NCBI GenBank assembly: GCA_019694455.1
Contig: JAIBBY010000011.1
Coordinates: 37,761 to 101,760 of the forward strand
DNA from: Pirellulales bacterium
GTDB lineage: Bacteria > Planctomycetota > Planctomycetia > Pirellulales > JAEUIK01
Length of the DNA: 64,000 bases
Reading direction: 5' to 3'
Both the position numbers and the translations under genes were made by a program. Shown piece after piece: positions 39,699 to 48,209 of this stretch (position 1 is its first letter; each line of letters begins with the position of its first letter). The notes below the pieces were generated by a model. It saw nothing but the letters and a program-made list of their open reading frames with translations, was not told the origin of the DNA and made no database searches.

Positions 39699-41540
39699 AT
39701 GTGCGGAATTGCCGGCATCTTTGCGCTCGATCCCTCGCGGGCCGCTTCGCGCGATGATCTGCAGCGCATGATCGCCACGATGCCGCATCGCGGGCCAGAC
39801 GCGCGCGGAACGGTCTGCTGCGCGCCGCACGTCGGGCTAGGGCATGTGCGCCTCTCGATCTTGGATCTGCGACCGGAGAGCAATCAGCCGTTTGAGCTGG
39901 ACAATGGCGACTACGTCATCAGCTACAACGGCGAGATATTCAACTACATCGAGTTGCGCGCGGAACTTGAATCCGCGGGGCACTCGTTTCGCACCAGTTC
40001 GGACACCGAAGTGCTGCTACGCGCCTATCAGGAGTGGGGGCCGGCTGCAGTGCAGCGGTTCAACGGAATGTGGGCCTTCGCTATCTACGATCGGCGGCAA
40101 GATTTGCTTTTTTGCTCGCGCGACCGATTTGGCGTCAAGCCGTTCGTTTATGCCGTCGATCAAGGACGCGTGCTGATCGCATCCGAGGCCAAGGCCCTGT
40201 TGGCCATTGCTCCGCATCTGGCGCGGCCAAACTACGATTCGCTCTCCCGCTTGCTGCGCGCAAGCGTCGGGGCGCGATTAGAGGCGACTTGCTTTGAAGG
40301 CATTCGGCGCTTGTTGCCGGCGCATCACCTGATTGTTTCAAGAGCAGGCGTTCGTACGGAGCGGTACTGGAACTATCCAACAGACCGTGACGATTCGCTG
40401 TCGTTTGAGGACGCCGCCGAGGGCCTGAGCGAGCAACTTGAGGACTCCTTGCGCTTGCGAATGCGCAGCGATGTGCCGGTGGGCATCACGCTCAGCGGCG
40501 GGGTCGATTCGTCGAGTATTGCCTGCCTGGTTCACAAGATTCACCCGGCGCTGCTCGACACCTTCACCGCCTCGTTTCCGGGCGAGCCGTTCGACGAAGC
40601 GCCGCGAGCCGAGGCGCTGGCAAACCACTTGGGCATGCGGCCCCACTTGGTTCCCGCGCAACCCGACGATTTTCTCGCGACATTGCGGCAGGTCGTACGC
40701 CATCTCGAAGCGCCGATTCACACGCCCGCCGTGTTGCCACTGTGGTTCATCATGCGTGCAGCGAAGGAGCGAGTGACGGTTGTACTGGAGGGTCAAGGCG
40801 CCGACGAACTGCTAGCCGGTTATGACACGAACTTCGCGCTGGCGGCCACCGATCGCGCGCTGCGGGGAAATCTATTTGGCGCCGCGCGCGAAATTGGCTG
40901 GGAACTGCGGCGCGTGGGCGCCAAGCGCGCGGTGCTGCTGGCTGGTCGAGCGCTGGGCCCCGAGTGGAGCCACCGCCTGTTTCGCCGGAGTCGCGGCGAC
41001 GAGCAGGTTTATCTTGGACCGCTACGCGATGGCCCGCAGGATGAGCCGGCCGGATCAGTCGCATTGGGCGGCGACCGGCTGAACGCCTCACTGGTTCGCC
41101 AACACGCCGGGCGATTGGTGGATTTGCTGCACTATGGCGATGCGATCTCGATGGCACATTCAATCGAGTCGCGATTGCCGTTCTTGGACTATCGACTGAT
41201 CGAATATTGCTGCCGCATGCCCGGCGACTTCAAGTATCGGGATGGGCATGGCAAGGCGGTGCTTAAGCAAGCCGTGCGCCAGATTGTGCCAGCGGAAGTG
41301 CTGACGCCGCGCAAAAAACTGGGATTTGTAGTGCCGATTGGTCGCTGGTTTCGTGAGCAGCCCGAGCGAACGGTCGATCCGGTGCTGCGCAGCGCCGTAT
41401 GTCGGCGGCGAGGGCTTTTTGATCCCGAGCGATTGGATCAGACGCTGGCGCTACATGCCAGAGGGCGCGTGGACCTGTCGAACAATATCTATCGCTGGAT
41501 CATAACAGAGCTGTGGTTTCAGGAATTCATCGACCGGTAA
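39699..41540 (+). CDS. asnB: Asparagine synthase (glutamine-hydrolysing)
   Basis: A 613-residue two-domain enzyme. Starting at the ATG 39699 the product is MCGIAGIF, so Cys2 becomes the N-terminal nucleophile of the class II glutaminase domain; MPHRGPDARG, LGHVRLSILDLRP and SYNGEIFNY follow. The synthetase domain has the ATP-binding SGGVDSSSIACLVHK and the EGQGADELLAGYD motif. Some members act on envelope or exopolysaccharide precursors instead of free aspartate, so the role may be either amino acid synthesis or modification. The frame is open further upstream, over the end of the lactonase gene, but the Cys2 requirement fixes the start. Confidence 0.92.
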   Translation: MCGIAGIFALDPSRAASRDDLQRMIATMPHRGPDARGTVCCAPHVGLGHVRLSILDLRPESNQPFELDNGDYVISYNGEIFNYIELRAELESAGHSFRTSSDTEVLLRAYQEWGPAAVQRFNGMWAFAIYDRRQDLLFCSRDRFGVKPFVYAVDQGRVLIASEAKALLAIAPHLARPNYDSLSRLLRASVGARLEATCFEGIRRLLPAHHLIVSRAGVRTERYWNYPTDRDDSLSFEDAAEGLSEQLEDSLRLRMRSDVPVGITLSGGVDSSSIACLVHKIHPALLDTFTASFPGEPFDEAPRAEALANHLGMRPHLVPAQPDDFLATLRQVVRHLEAPIHTPAVLPLWFIMRAAKERVTVVLEGQGADELLAGYDTNFALAATDRALRGNLFGAAREIGWELRRVGAKRAVLLAGRALGPEWSHRLFRRSRGDEQVYLGPLRDGPQDEPAGSVALGGDRLNASLVRQHAGRLVDLLHYGDAISMAHSIESRLPFLDYRLIEYCCRMPGDFKYRDGHGKAVLKQAVRQIVPAEVLTPRKKLGFVVPIGRWFREQPERTVDPVLRSAVCRRRGLFDPERLDQTLALHARGRVDLSNNIYRWIITELWFQEFIDR

Positions 41541-41550
41541 CTGGTCGATG
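41528..41550. terminator. Possible bidirectional terminator between asnB and the TPR gene
   Basis: An 8-base stem (41529-41536 with 41543-41550) and 7-base loop overlap the asnB stop; no T run follows on either strand, so function is doubtful. Confidence 0.3.
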
Positions 41551-41555
41551 GCCGC

Positions 41556-42224
41556 TCAGCTCTCGCTCTTGCGCTTCAAGGTGCGCTCTAGATAATCGGC
41601 GCCGGCGCGGACGCCTTCGAGACCCGGATTAAGCCGCAATGCGCGTTTGAAGCATTCCAGCGCCGACACAGAGTCGTTGAGCTGCAGATAGCACTGGCCC
41701 ATGCCGGTGGCGGCGTCGAAGTGATAGGGGTTGATTTCCAGCGTCTGATGACAATCTTGGATCGATTCGGCGAAGCGGCCAAGATTATAAAAGGCGATGG
41801 CCCGTTGATTCCAGGCCTCGGCGATGTCGGGCGAGTCGTCGACCAACTCATTCGCCGACTTCACGGCATCGCGATACTTGGCGGTGGAATTCAGACGAAT
41901 GATTTTGGCCAGCCGGCGGCGGCTGGCTTCGTCGCCAGCTCGACGCCACAGGGAGCGAACGCCATTTTCGGCGATAGTGCGGACAATGCGATCTGGATCG
42001 TTGAGCAGCCGACCGAGCGGCGCGTTGGACGAATAATCGGCAAGGAACCCAATCGCGAGCGACGCGCCGCGCCGCACCTCGCGGCGACCATGCCGAGTCA
42101 AGCGTTCCAGCGACCCAATGGTGTAGCGCTCGGACACGCTGCGAATGAAGGCCGCCGTGTCCTGATCGCTCAGGTAGGCTTGATAAAAGTCGAGTACTAG
42201 TGCCGTACGCGAGGGACTTTGCAC
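41556..42224 (-). CDS. HEAT/TPR repeat protein
   Basis: A 222-residue cytoplasmic protein starting at a GTG (42224) with AGGA 8 bases upstream; the frame runs further up to 42398 but without a start that fits. The N-terminal half has HEAT-like helices (RHGRREVRRGASLAIGFLADY, RLLNDPDRIVRTIAENGVRSLW), the C-terminal half about three TPR units (AEAWNQRAIAFYNLGRFAESIQDCHQTLEINPYHFDAATGMGQCYLQL ...). Both are protein-binding solenoids. The combination is uncommon in so short a protein. Partner unknown. Confidence 0.82.
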   Translation of the reverse strand: MQSPSRTALVLDFYQAYLSDQDTAAFIRSVSERYTIGSLERLTRHGRREVRRGASLAIGFLADYSSNAPLGRLLNDPDRIVRTIAENGVRSLWRRAGDEASRRRLAKIIRLNSTAKYRDAVKSANELVDDSPDIAEAWNQRAIAFYNLGRFAESIQDCHQTLEINPYHFDAATGMGQCYLQLNDSVSALECFKRALRLNPGLEGVRAGADYLERTLKRKSES

Positions 42225-42377
42225 GAGTGATATCCTAAACCGAACGGCTGCCGCGTTCCCTCGCGACGCAGAATCCGGATACGAGCAAGACGTCGGGGCA
42301 CTCCCGTGGGATACAATGGTCGAGTGTAATCGGCCACTGCGAATTCGCCAAATAAAATCGGACGTTCGTCGCAACAC

Positions 42378-43646
42378 GTGAGCGCTTGCCAACCGCATTG
42401 GTCCGTTCGTACTAGCTGCGCGGCGGGCGCGCGCTGTACGGCACGTTTCTTGCGCGTTTGGCGCGCCGGCTTTACTCCTCTCCGGTGGCTATTCGAGTGG
42501 CCAAGATGCGTCATTTTCGCCTACTTGGCATTGGTCTGCGCAATTGCCTGCGCTGGTGAGCCAAGACAACCAAAGTGGCTGTCAGGACTTGCGCAGCGAC
42601 AAGCGCTGGACCAAGGGATTGGCGTGGCATGGGCGGGGGTTGGAATGCGAAGCGCCATGGATGCTGTTGCCAAAACACAACATTGCGCCGTACTGATTGA
42701 TCGCCGCATCGATCCCGATCGCCGCCTGACACTGCAAGGGGGGGAAAGGCCATTACGCGAATGGTTTGTCGCAGTTGCCGACGAAGTCGGGGGCCGGGCG
42801 TCGTTTGGCGACGGAGTTGTCTATTTGGCGCCCTCTCAGGCCGCCGCGCGAGTGCGAACCATCATTGCGATTGGCGAGGCCCAGGCCGCGCGGCTTAGTG
42901 CGGCGCAGAAAAAAGTCTGGTTGGAACGCCGCCTGTTGGAATGGCCAGACTTCACCGCGCCGCGCGAGTTGGTGTCTCAACTGGCAATGGATGCCGGTGT
43001 GGAATTGACAGGAATCGAGAAGATTCCGCACGATCTGTGGGGAGCGGCCAGCTTGCCCGCGATGTCGCTGGTTGCCCGGCTCAGTTATGTTCTGAACCAG
43101 TACGACTTGGAACTGGTGTTGGCCCACGATGGGCGCCGCGGGCGGATTATCCCGGTTGGCGCCGAACATCGCCTGGAGCGGCGCTATCCAGCGGGCCCTT
43201 CGGCGGCGAAATCCGTGGCGCGTATCAAGCAGTTAGCGCCCAGCGCGCATGTGGCAACGCGAGCTCGTGATCTCATGGTGGCAGCGACGCTCGAAGAGCA
43301 TGAACGAATCGCCGGAGTCGGATCGCCTGGCAAGAAGCAACCCGCGCCGGCTAGCGCCCTTGAGCAGATACGGATCGAACGACTGACCCTCCAGTCGCTG
43401 CCACTGGCCGCGGTCATTGAGCAGCTTTCGGAGCGACTGCAATTGGAGACCACGTTCGATCAAGAAGCGGCGCGCGCCGCTGGCATCGACCCACAGCAGT
43501 TGATCAATGTCGAACTTCGCGATGCCACGGTTGATGACCTTTTGAGAGCCACGCTGGAACCGGCGGACCTGACCTATCGCCGCGAGGGACGCAAGGTGAC
43601 GGTGCTTCCGAAATCGAATTCGCCCACGGCCCAACACGCTCGTTAA
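42378..43646 (+). CDS. Exported protein with three secretin/STN-like domains
   Basis: About 422 residues from a GTG at 42378; the start is uncertain because the binding site is weak and later TTG codons are possible. A hydrophobic segment (CVIFAYLALVCAIACAG, residues about 44-60) is the likely signal peptide. Three modules resemble secretin/TonB short N-terminal domains: about 90-152, 195-260 and 338-411 (each with a helix, then LxLVLxxD, then VxVLP- or IIPV-type ends). A stretch near 275-315 resembles the N1-type repeat of secretins. There is no secretin pore domain, so it is not a pilotin or outer-membrane channel by itself. Similar planctomycete proteins are unassigned. Confidence 0.7.
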   Translation: MSACQPHWSVRTSCAAGARCTARFLRVWRAGFTPLRWLFEWPRCVIFAYLALVCAIACAGEPRQPKWLSGLAQRQALDQGIGVAWAGVGMRSAMDAVAKTQHCAVLIDRRIDPDRRLTLQGGERPLREWFVAVADEVGGRASFGDGVVYLAPSQAAARVRTIIAIGEAQAARLSAAQKKVWLERRLLEWPDFTAPRELVSQLAMDAGVELTGIEKIPHDLWGAASLPAMSLVARLSYVLNQYDLELVLAHDGRRGRIIPVGAEHRLERRYPAGPSAAKSVARIKQLAPSAHVATRARDLMVAATLEEHERIAGVGSPGKKQPAPASALEQIRIERLTLQSLPLAAVIEQLSERLQLETTFDQEAARAAGIDPQQLINVELRDATVDDLLRATLEPADLTYRREGRKVTVLPKSNSPTAQHAR

Positions 43647-43648
43647 AC

Positions 43649-43684
43649 GCGAACGGCCGGCGCCCCTGGCGACCGGCCGTTCGC
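43649..43684. terminator. Bidirectional hairpin between convergent genes
   Basis: A 12-base perfect stem (43649-43660 with 43673-43684) and 12-base loop, lying between the STN protein stop and the convergent CheY-like gene. The reverse-strand side ends in a short T-rich stretch; no long U tail on the plus side. Confidence 0.65.
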
Positions 43685-43691
43685 TGCAGCG

Positions 43692-44063
43692 CTACGGCGA
43701 GCGCAAGCCATGTTTGTGCAGTTTTTGGCGCAGAGTTTCGGCGGTGAAGGGCTTCACCAAGACGTCCGAAAGCCCTGCCTGGATGGCTTGCGCCGCGCGG
43801 CCTTTTTCGGCCTCAGTGGTGACCATGATGATCGGCACGACGGTGTCCATGGCGCGAATCTCCTGAATCAACTCCAAGCCGCTCTTGCCGGGCATACTCC
43901 AGTCGGTGAGCACCACGTCAAACTCGCCAGGCTTGAACAGCGTAACGGCTTCGCTGCCATCCGCGGCCTCAGTGGCGCTTTCGACTCCGACCGCCCGTAG
44001 CGAGTGGATGAGAATCCGGCGCATGGTGCTTGAGTCATCGGCGACCAACGCTCGTTTACTCAT
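43692..44063 (-). CDS. Single-domain CheY-like response regulator
   Basis: A 123-residue receiver domain with all key residues: Asp9/Asp10 (VADDSS), phosphoacceptor Asp54 (LTDWSMPG), Thr82/83 (MVTTEAE) and Lys104 (VKPF). There is no output domain. The closest motif set is chemotaxis CheY or a two-component phosphotransfer partner. No cheA or receptor is in the window. It sits near the flagellar operon on the opposite strand, so binding to the motor switch is plausible, and its likely target, the FliN protein of this window, has FliM-like peptides. Confidence 0.9.
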   Translation of the reverse strand: MSKRALVADDSSTMRRILIHSLRAVGVESATEAADGSEAVTLFKPGEFDVVLTDWSMPGKSGLELIQEIRAMDTVVPIIMVTTEAEKGRAAQAIQAGLSDVLVKPFTAETLRQKLHKHGLRSP

Positions 44064-44432
44064 TACAGTTGCTCCAAACGCGGATGGATTCGACTCAGAT
44101 CGGCCGTCCGTTGCTCTCCAAATGAACGAGCAAAGATAGGACAGACTGGGGCGAAGTCAACATGAGACACATTGCAGCGTTTGCGCCAGCATTTCCATGC
44201 AAGCTGCCGGCGAGAATGGCGACGCTATGTAAGCGCCCGAATTGACGCGATTACCCCAACTGCCAAGCGATTACAGGATGCGTTGACAGTTCAGGATGCC
44301 TTGCGGTACATATCCGCCGCCGCTCGGCGGTGCGGGAGCGCTTGCGCGAACAGGGACGTTCGGCAGCCGGCGGCAGTTTGGAATCCTCGAAAGTTATCGG
44401 CGCTAGTTGGCGCCGGTTCACTGGGGACATGC
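44064..44432. other. Divergent intergenic region upstream of the motility genes
   Basis: About 370 bases between the CheY-like gene and the TPR gene. A possible promoter at 44283-44312 is listed separately. No gene with support was found. Confidence 0.35.
44283..44312 (+). promoter_or_regulatory. Possible promoter of the TPR-flgN-kinase-regulator run
   Basis: A perfect TTGACA at 44283-44288, an 18-base spacer and TACATA at 44307-44312 (a weak -10). It is 120 bases before the ATG at 44433. Confidence 0.35.
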
Positions 44433-46868
44433 ATGGCCAAGGAATCGGCCAAACCGGCGACTACGACGGACGCCGCGGCTGGCGCCGCGAATCTTGCGTC
44501 GCGATTGATGCGCGCTAAATGGATCGTGGTGGCCGCGCTTGTGGTTGTAGTTTCCGCCGGGGTTGGGACGTACTTACTAGCGCCAAGTGGAGCAACCCCA
44601 ATACTCGGTCGCGCCACGGGGGAAGGGGTGTTGGCCGCATTAGATGAACAGCGCGACAATGAGGCCGAAGCGCTAGCGCGCCAAATTGAATCCTCGGTCG
44701 GCGCCCGCTCCAGAGACCGCAGCGCGGCGGCGTTCGCGCTGGGCAAGATTACCTGTCAGCGCGCGGCTCAAATGTTGGGAGTGCCGCGTGTGAAAGCCTA
44801 TCGCAAGGCGGCGCAGCGATTGCAAAAGTCGGCCGATCTAGGGTTTCCCGCCGGCCGTGCGGCGCAAGGGTATTTGCTGTTGGGCGAATCATTATTGCAT
44901 GGCGGTCAGTCCCAGCGTGCCCGCGAACCACTGGAAAGGGCAGCGGAAGCTGCGCCGAATCAACAGTCTCTAACTGATCCCCTGTTGGCGCTGGCCTACG
45001 CTCGCTCGCCGCAGGCCGATCCCGACAAGGCCTTACGCTATCTCTCGCGGAGCCTTAAGCGGAATGACCCGGCCCGCGGACCGGAACGACTGCGCAACGA
45101 ACTGCTGCATGCGGAACTGTTAGGGAAACTGGAACGTTTCGACGAGGCGCGCGAGGTGCTGGCGCCTTTGAAGATGAACGACGAAACGCGCTGGGACGCG
45201 TTATTGGCCGAGTGCCGCCTGACACTGCAACAAGGCCGAGAACAGCGCGCTGCCGCTGGCTTGGCGGGAGATGCCGCCGGCCTGCAGGCCGCCAACGCGA
45301 ACTTGCAAGCCGCCATCGAAGGACTGCGACAAATCCAGTCGTCTGCGCCGCGCGGCGAAGCGGTCACCGGGCAAGCGATGTACCTGGTTGGTGTCTGCTT
45401 GGTGGAGCTGGGAGACGAGCGCGCGGCGCTCGATCAATTCGAGCGAACCTACAAACGCTACGTGGATCTGCCCGAGGGGTGGGCCGCGCTGGTGGAAATT
45501 GTCGACCTGAAGCTACGTGCCCGCGCGTATGAAGACGCCACGCAATCGTTAGCGGAAGCGGTGCGAGTGCGGCGGCGACAGCCCCTCGAAGACGATCGTT
45601 GGATCTCCGCGGATGAGTTTCGCGTTCGGTTGAATCGCGCGTATTCCACTCTGGTCGAGAATTCGCAGTTCGCGCTGGCGATTCAACTGACTCAAACAAT
45701 CACGCCACCGCTGACTCAGGCGGAGAACTGGGAGTTTCAGGCCAAAGCCATGGAGGCCTGGGGACGACGGCTGATTGACGACGCCGGCCGGCTTTCGGGC
45801 GAGGCGGCCATCGCCCAGCGCCGCATGGGGCGAGCCCGAATGCGCGCCGCGGCCGTTTTGTATGACCAGCTTGCCAAGCAGCGATTTGCCACGCGGCAAT
45901 ATCCGGCGGATCGCCTGAAATCGGCGGAGTGCTATCTAGAAGCGCAGAACTACCATCAGGCGGCGACGCTGCTGCGTGACTATCTAGAGATAATTGGCCG
46001 CCGCGAGCGCCCGCCGGCGCTGGTCCTGTTGGCCAGGACGCTGGTGGGAGAAGGAAAGTTCAAAGAAGCGTTGGCGGTGCTCGATGAATGCATCGAGTTT
46101 CATGCTCGACATCCGGCCCTGTACGGCGCCCATTTGCTGGCCAGCGCCATTCACCTGGAACTGGGCGACTACGCCGCCGCGGAACGCAGCCTGTTGGCCA
46201 ATTTGGATGGCGACTTGCTGACTCCGGCGAGCAAGGAATGGCGCGAATCGCTGTTCGCCCTCGGCAGCCTGTTGCACCTGACGGGACGTTACGAAGAGGC
46301 CATCGAACGCCTGAGCGAGGCCATTCAGCGCTATCCGGACGACCATCAGGCATGGATGGCGCAATATCTGCTAGCAGACAGCGAGTTGCAGTTGGCCGCC
46401 CGCTTTGGCAAGCAGTTGGATTCCGAGTTGGTGGAGCAGTCGCGCCGCGAGTTGGGACGCAAGCGCCAACGGGCCTATGAGCTGGCAGCCAGTGGTTATC
46501 AAGTGGTGGTGGAACGACTTGGCGAGCGCGAAATGAGCATCGAATTGAAGCAGGTGGAGCGCGCGGTGCAGCGGACAAGCATCTTCAACTGGGGAGCGTC
46601 GCTGGTCGCGCTGGGGCGCTATGCCGAGGCCCTCGAGCCGTACACGCTGGCGTTGAACCGTTATCCCAACATGCCAGAGGCCCTCGCCGCGTATGCGCAG
46701 GTGGCGATCTGTCACCGACGATTGGGAGACCCGGACGAGGCGCAAACGGCGCTGTCGCTGGCGCGAGTTGTGCTGGATCGGATGCCGGCCAACGCTCCCT
46801 TCGCACAACGAACTGGGCTGGACGCCGCCGACTGGAATACCTATCTCACGTGGCTACGAGCGCTGTAA
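44433..46868 (+). CDS. Large membrane-anchored TPR protein
   Basis: An 811-residue protein. The ATG at 44433 has GGGGA 5 bases upstream; the open frame upstream is low-complexity and lacks a better start. One transmembrane helix (residues about 29-48, WIVVAALVVVVSAGVGTYLL) is followed by a long helical solenoid with repeated pairs such as AAFALGKITCQRAAQML, AERSLLANLDGDLL and YAEALEPYTLALNRYPNMPEALAAYAQV. TPR proteins scaffold complexes. The flgN gene begins 18 bases after its stop, so it may belong to the flagellar operon, but no function can be read. Confidence 0.82.
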   Translation: MAKESAKPATTTDAAAGAANLASRLMRAKWIVVAALVVVVSAGVGTYLLAPSGATPILGRATGEGVLAALDEQRDNEAEALARQIESSVGARSRDRSAAAFALGKITCQRAAQMLGVPRVKAYRKAAQRLQKSADLGFPAGRAAQGYLLLGESLLHGGQSQRAREPLERAAEAAPNQQSLTDPLLALAYARSPQADPDKALRYLSRSLKRNDPARGPERLRNELLHAELLGKLERFDEAREVLAPLKMNDETRWDALLAECRLTLQQGREQRAAAGLAGDAAGLQAANANLQAAIEGLRQIQSSAPRGEAVTGQAMYLVGVCLVELGDERAALDQFERTYKRYVDLPEGWAALVEIVDLKLRARAYEDATQSLAEAVRVRRRQPLEDDRWISADEFRVRLNRAYSTLVENSQFALAIQLTQTITPPLTQAENWEFQAKAMEAWGRRLIDDAGRLSGEAAIAQRRMGRARMRAAAVLYDQLAKQRFATRQYPADRLKSAECYLEAQNYHQAATLLRDYLEIIGRRERPPALVLLARTLVGEGKFKEALAVLDECIEFHARHPALYGAHLLASAIHLELGDYAAAERSLLANLDGDLLTPASKEWRESLFALGSLLHLTGRYEEAIERLSEAIQRYPDDHQAWMAQYLLADSELQLAARFGKQLDSELVEQSRRELGRKRQRAYELAASGYQVVVERLGEREMSIELKQVERAVQRTSIFNWGASLVALGRYAEALEPYTLALNRYPNMPEALAAYAQVAICHRRLGDPDEAQTALSLARVVLDRMPANAPFAQRTGLDAADWNTYLTWLRAL

Positions 46869-46886
46869 CACGAGCGACAAGACAGC

Positions 46887-47333
46887 ATGCTGGCGACGAC
46901 ACAACAACTGGCGGAACTGATCGAGGCCAAACACGCCTGTCTGGTCGAACTGCGCGACCTAAGTCGGCAGCAGGCCACGCTGATCGAGTCCGGCGACTTG
47001 ACCGAGTTGCTGCGCATGTTCGCGGGCAAACAACGACTGATTGAACAATTGCACGCGGTGGAGCGTGGATTCGATCCGTATCGGCAGCAAGATCCCGATC
47101 GCCGCGTCTGGCGTACTGCGGGAGAACGGGAGCGGTGTGCTGCGCTGTTGGGTCAAGCGCAAGCCTTGTTCGACGAAGTGCTCGATCAAGAACGGGAAAA
47201 CGAGGCGAACCTGAAGCTGCGCCGAGACGAAGTCGCAGCCAAGCTGCAAATGTTGCAGTCGGCCAGCGAAGCGCGACAGGCCTACGCCGACTGCAGTGAA
47301 TTTGGAACAGCGGGTCTCGATCTGGCTTCATAG
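46887..47333 (+). CDS. flgN: FlgN-like flagellar export chaperone
   Basis: A 148-residue, mostly helical protein resembling FlgN, the export chaperone for the hook-filament junction proteins FlgK and FlgL. Length and the pattern of a long coiled helix (LIEAKHACLVELRDLSRQQATLIESGDLTELLRMFAGKQRLI) followed by the RERCAALLGQAQALFDEVLDQE segment fit the family. No FlgK/FlgL genes are in the window. It is 18 bases downstream of the TPR gene and precedes the kinase; context supports the call. Confidence 0.7.
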   Translation: MLATTQQLAELIEAKHACLVELRDLSRQQATLIESGDLTELLRMFAGKQRLIEQLHAVERGFDPYRQQDPDRRVWRTAGERERCAALLGQAQALFDEVLDQERENEANLKLRRDEVAAKLQMLQSASEARQAYADCSEFGTAGLDLAS

Positions 47334-47351
47334 CCGGAAGTGAGGAAAACG

Positions 47352-48209
47352 ATGGTGCAGCAGCCGCGCATCTATACCGAGGAACCGCTCGACACAAGCG
47401 CCGATCTTGGCGCCGTGTTGGCGGCATGGCATACGGCCACCGAACGGTTGGAGCAAACGCACCATGCGCTCCGCGCCGAGGTGTGCCGGCTGACAGACGA
47501 ATTGGAAATCAAGAATCGCGAGCTAGCGCGCAAAAATCGACTGGCCGATCTGGGCCAAATCGCCGCCCATGTGGCGCACGAAGTGCGCAATAATCTGGTG
47601 CCGGTGAATCTGTACCTGAGCTTGTTGCGGCGGCGCTTGTCCGACGACGGGGGAAGTCTGGACGTGTTGACCAAGGTGGAGAGCGGCGTATTGTCGCTCG
47701 ATTCCACCGTGAACGACTTGTTGCACTTTGCCGCGGAGCGCGAGCCACAAGTGGGCGGCGTGTACCCGCGCCGCGTGGCCGAGGAAATTGTCGCCCAACT
47801 CGCGCCGCAACTACGCGCGCAAGGCATCGATGTTGATTTACAGCTAGCGGCCGATGAATGGATCACGGCCGATCGCGAGATGCTGCGTCGGGCCCTATTG
47901 AACCTGACGTTGAACGCCATAGACGCCATGCCATCCGGTGGCGAGATCACCTTCAGTGCGTATCGCGGCCGCGGCTGGTACGAGTTGGAGGTGGCCGACA
48001 GCGGACCGGGGCTCAGTCCGGAACTGCAAGCACGAGTGTTCGAGCCGTTCTTCAGCACCAAGAGCACCGGCACGGGGTTGGGACTGGCCATTGTGCAACG
48101 CATCGTCGAGGCGCATGGCGGCGACGTATTGATCCAAAACTGCGCCATCGGTGGCGCGGCGTTCACGTTGCGCATCCCGCAACAAACCATCATGGAGGCC
48201 GCCGCGTGA
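47352..48209 (+). CDS. Sensor histidine kinase of the NtrB/AtoS type
   Basis: A 285-residue cytoplasmic kinase. The ATG at 47352 has GAGGA 6 bases upstream. It has a coiled N-terminus, the H-box AAHVAHEVRNNL with phosphoacceptor His76, the N-box NLTLNAIDAMP, the G1 box DSGPGLSPE and the G2 box GTGLGLAI. No transmembrane or PAS domain is visible, so it resembles the soluble FlrB/FleS-type flagellar kinases. The stop overlaps the start of the downstream NtrC-family regulator, giving a matched pair for flagellar gene control. Confidence 0.9.
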   Translation: MVQQPRIYTEEPLDTSADLGAVLAAWHTATERLEQTHHALRAEVCRLTDELEIKNRELARKNRLADLGQIAAHVAHEVRNNLVPVNLYLSLLRRRLSDDGGSLDVLTKVESGVLSLDSTVNDLLHFAAEREPQVGGVYPRRVAEEIVAQLAPQLRAQGIDVDLQLAADEWITADREMLRRALLNLTLNAIDAMPSGGEITFSAYRGRGWYELEVADSGPGLSPELQARVFEPFFSTKSTGTGLGLAIVQRIVEAHGGDVLIQNCAIGGAAFTLRIPQQTIMEAAA

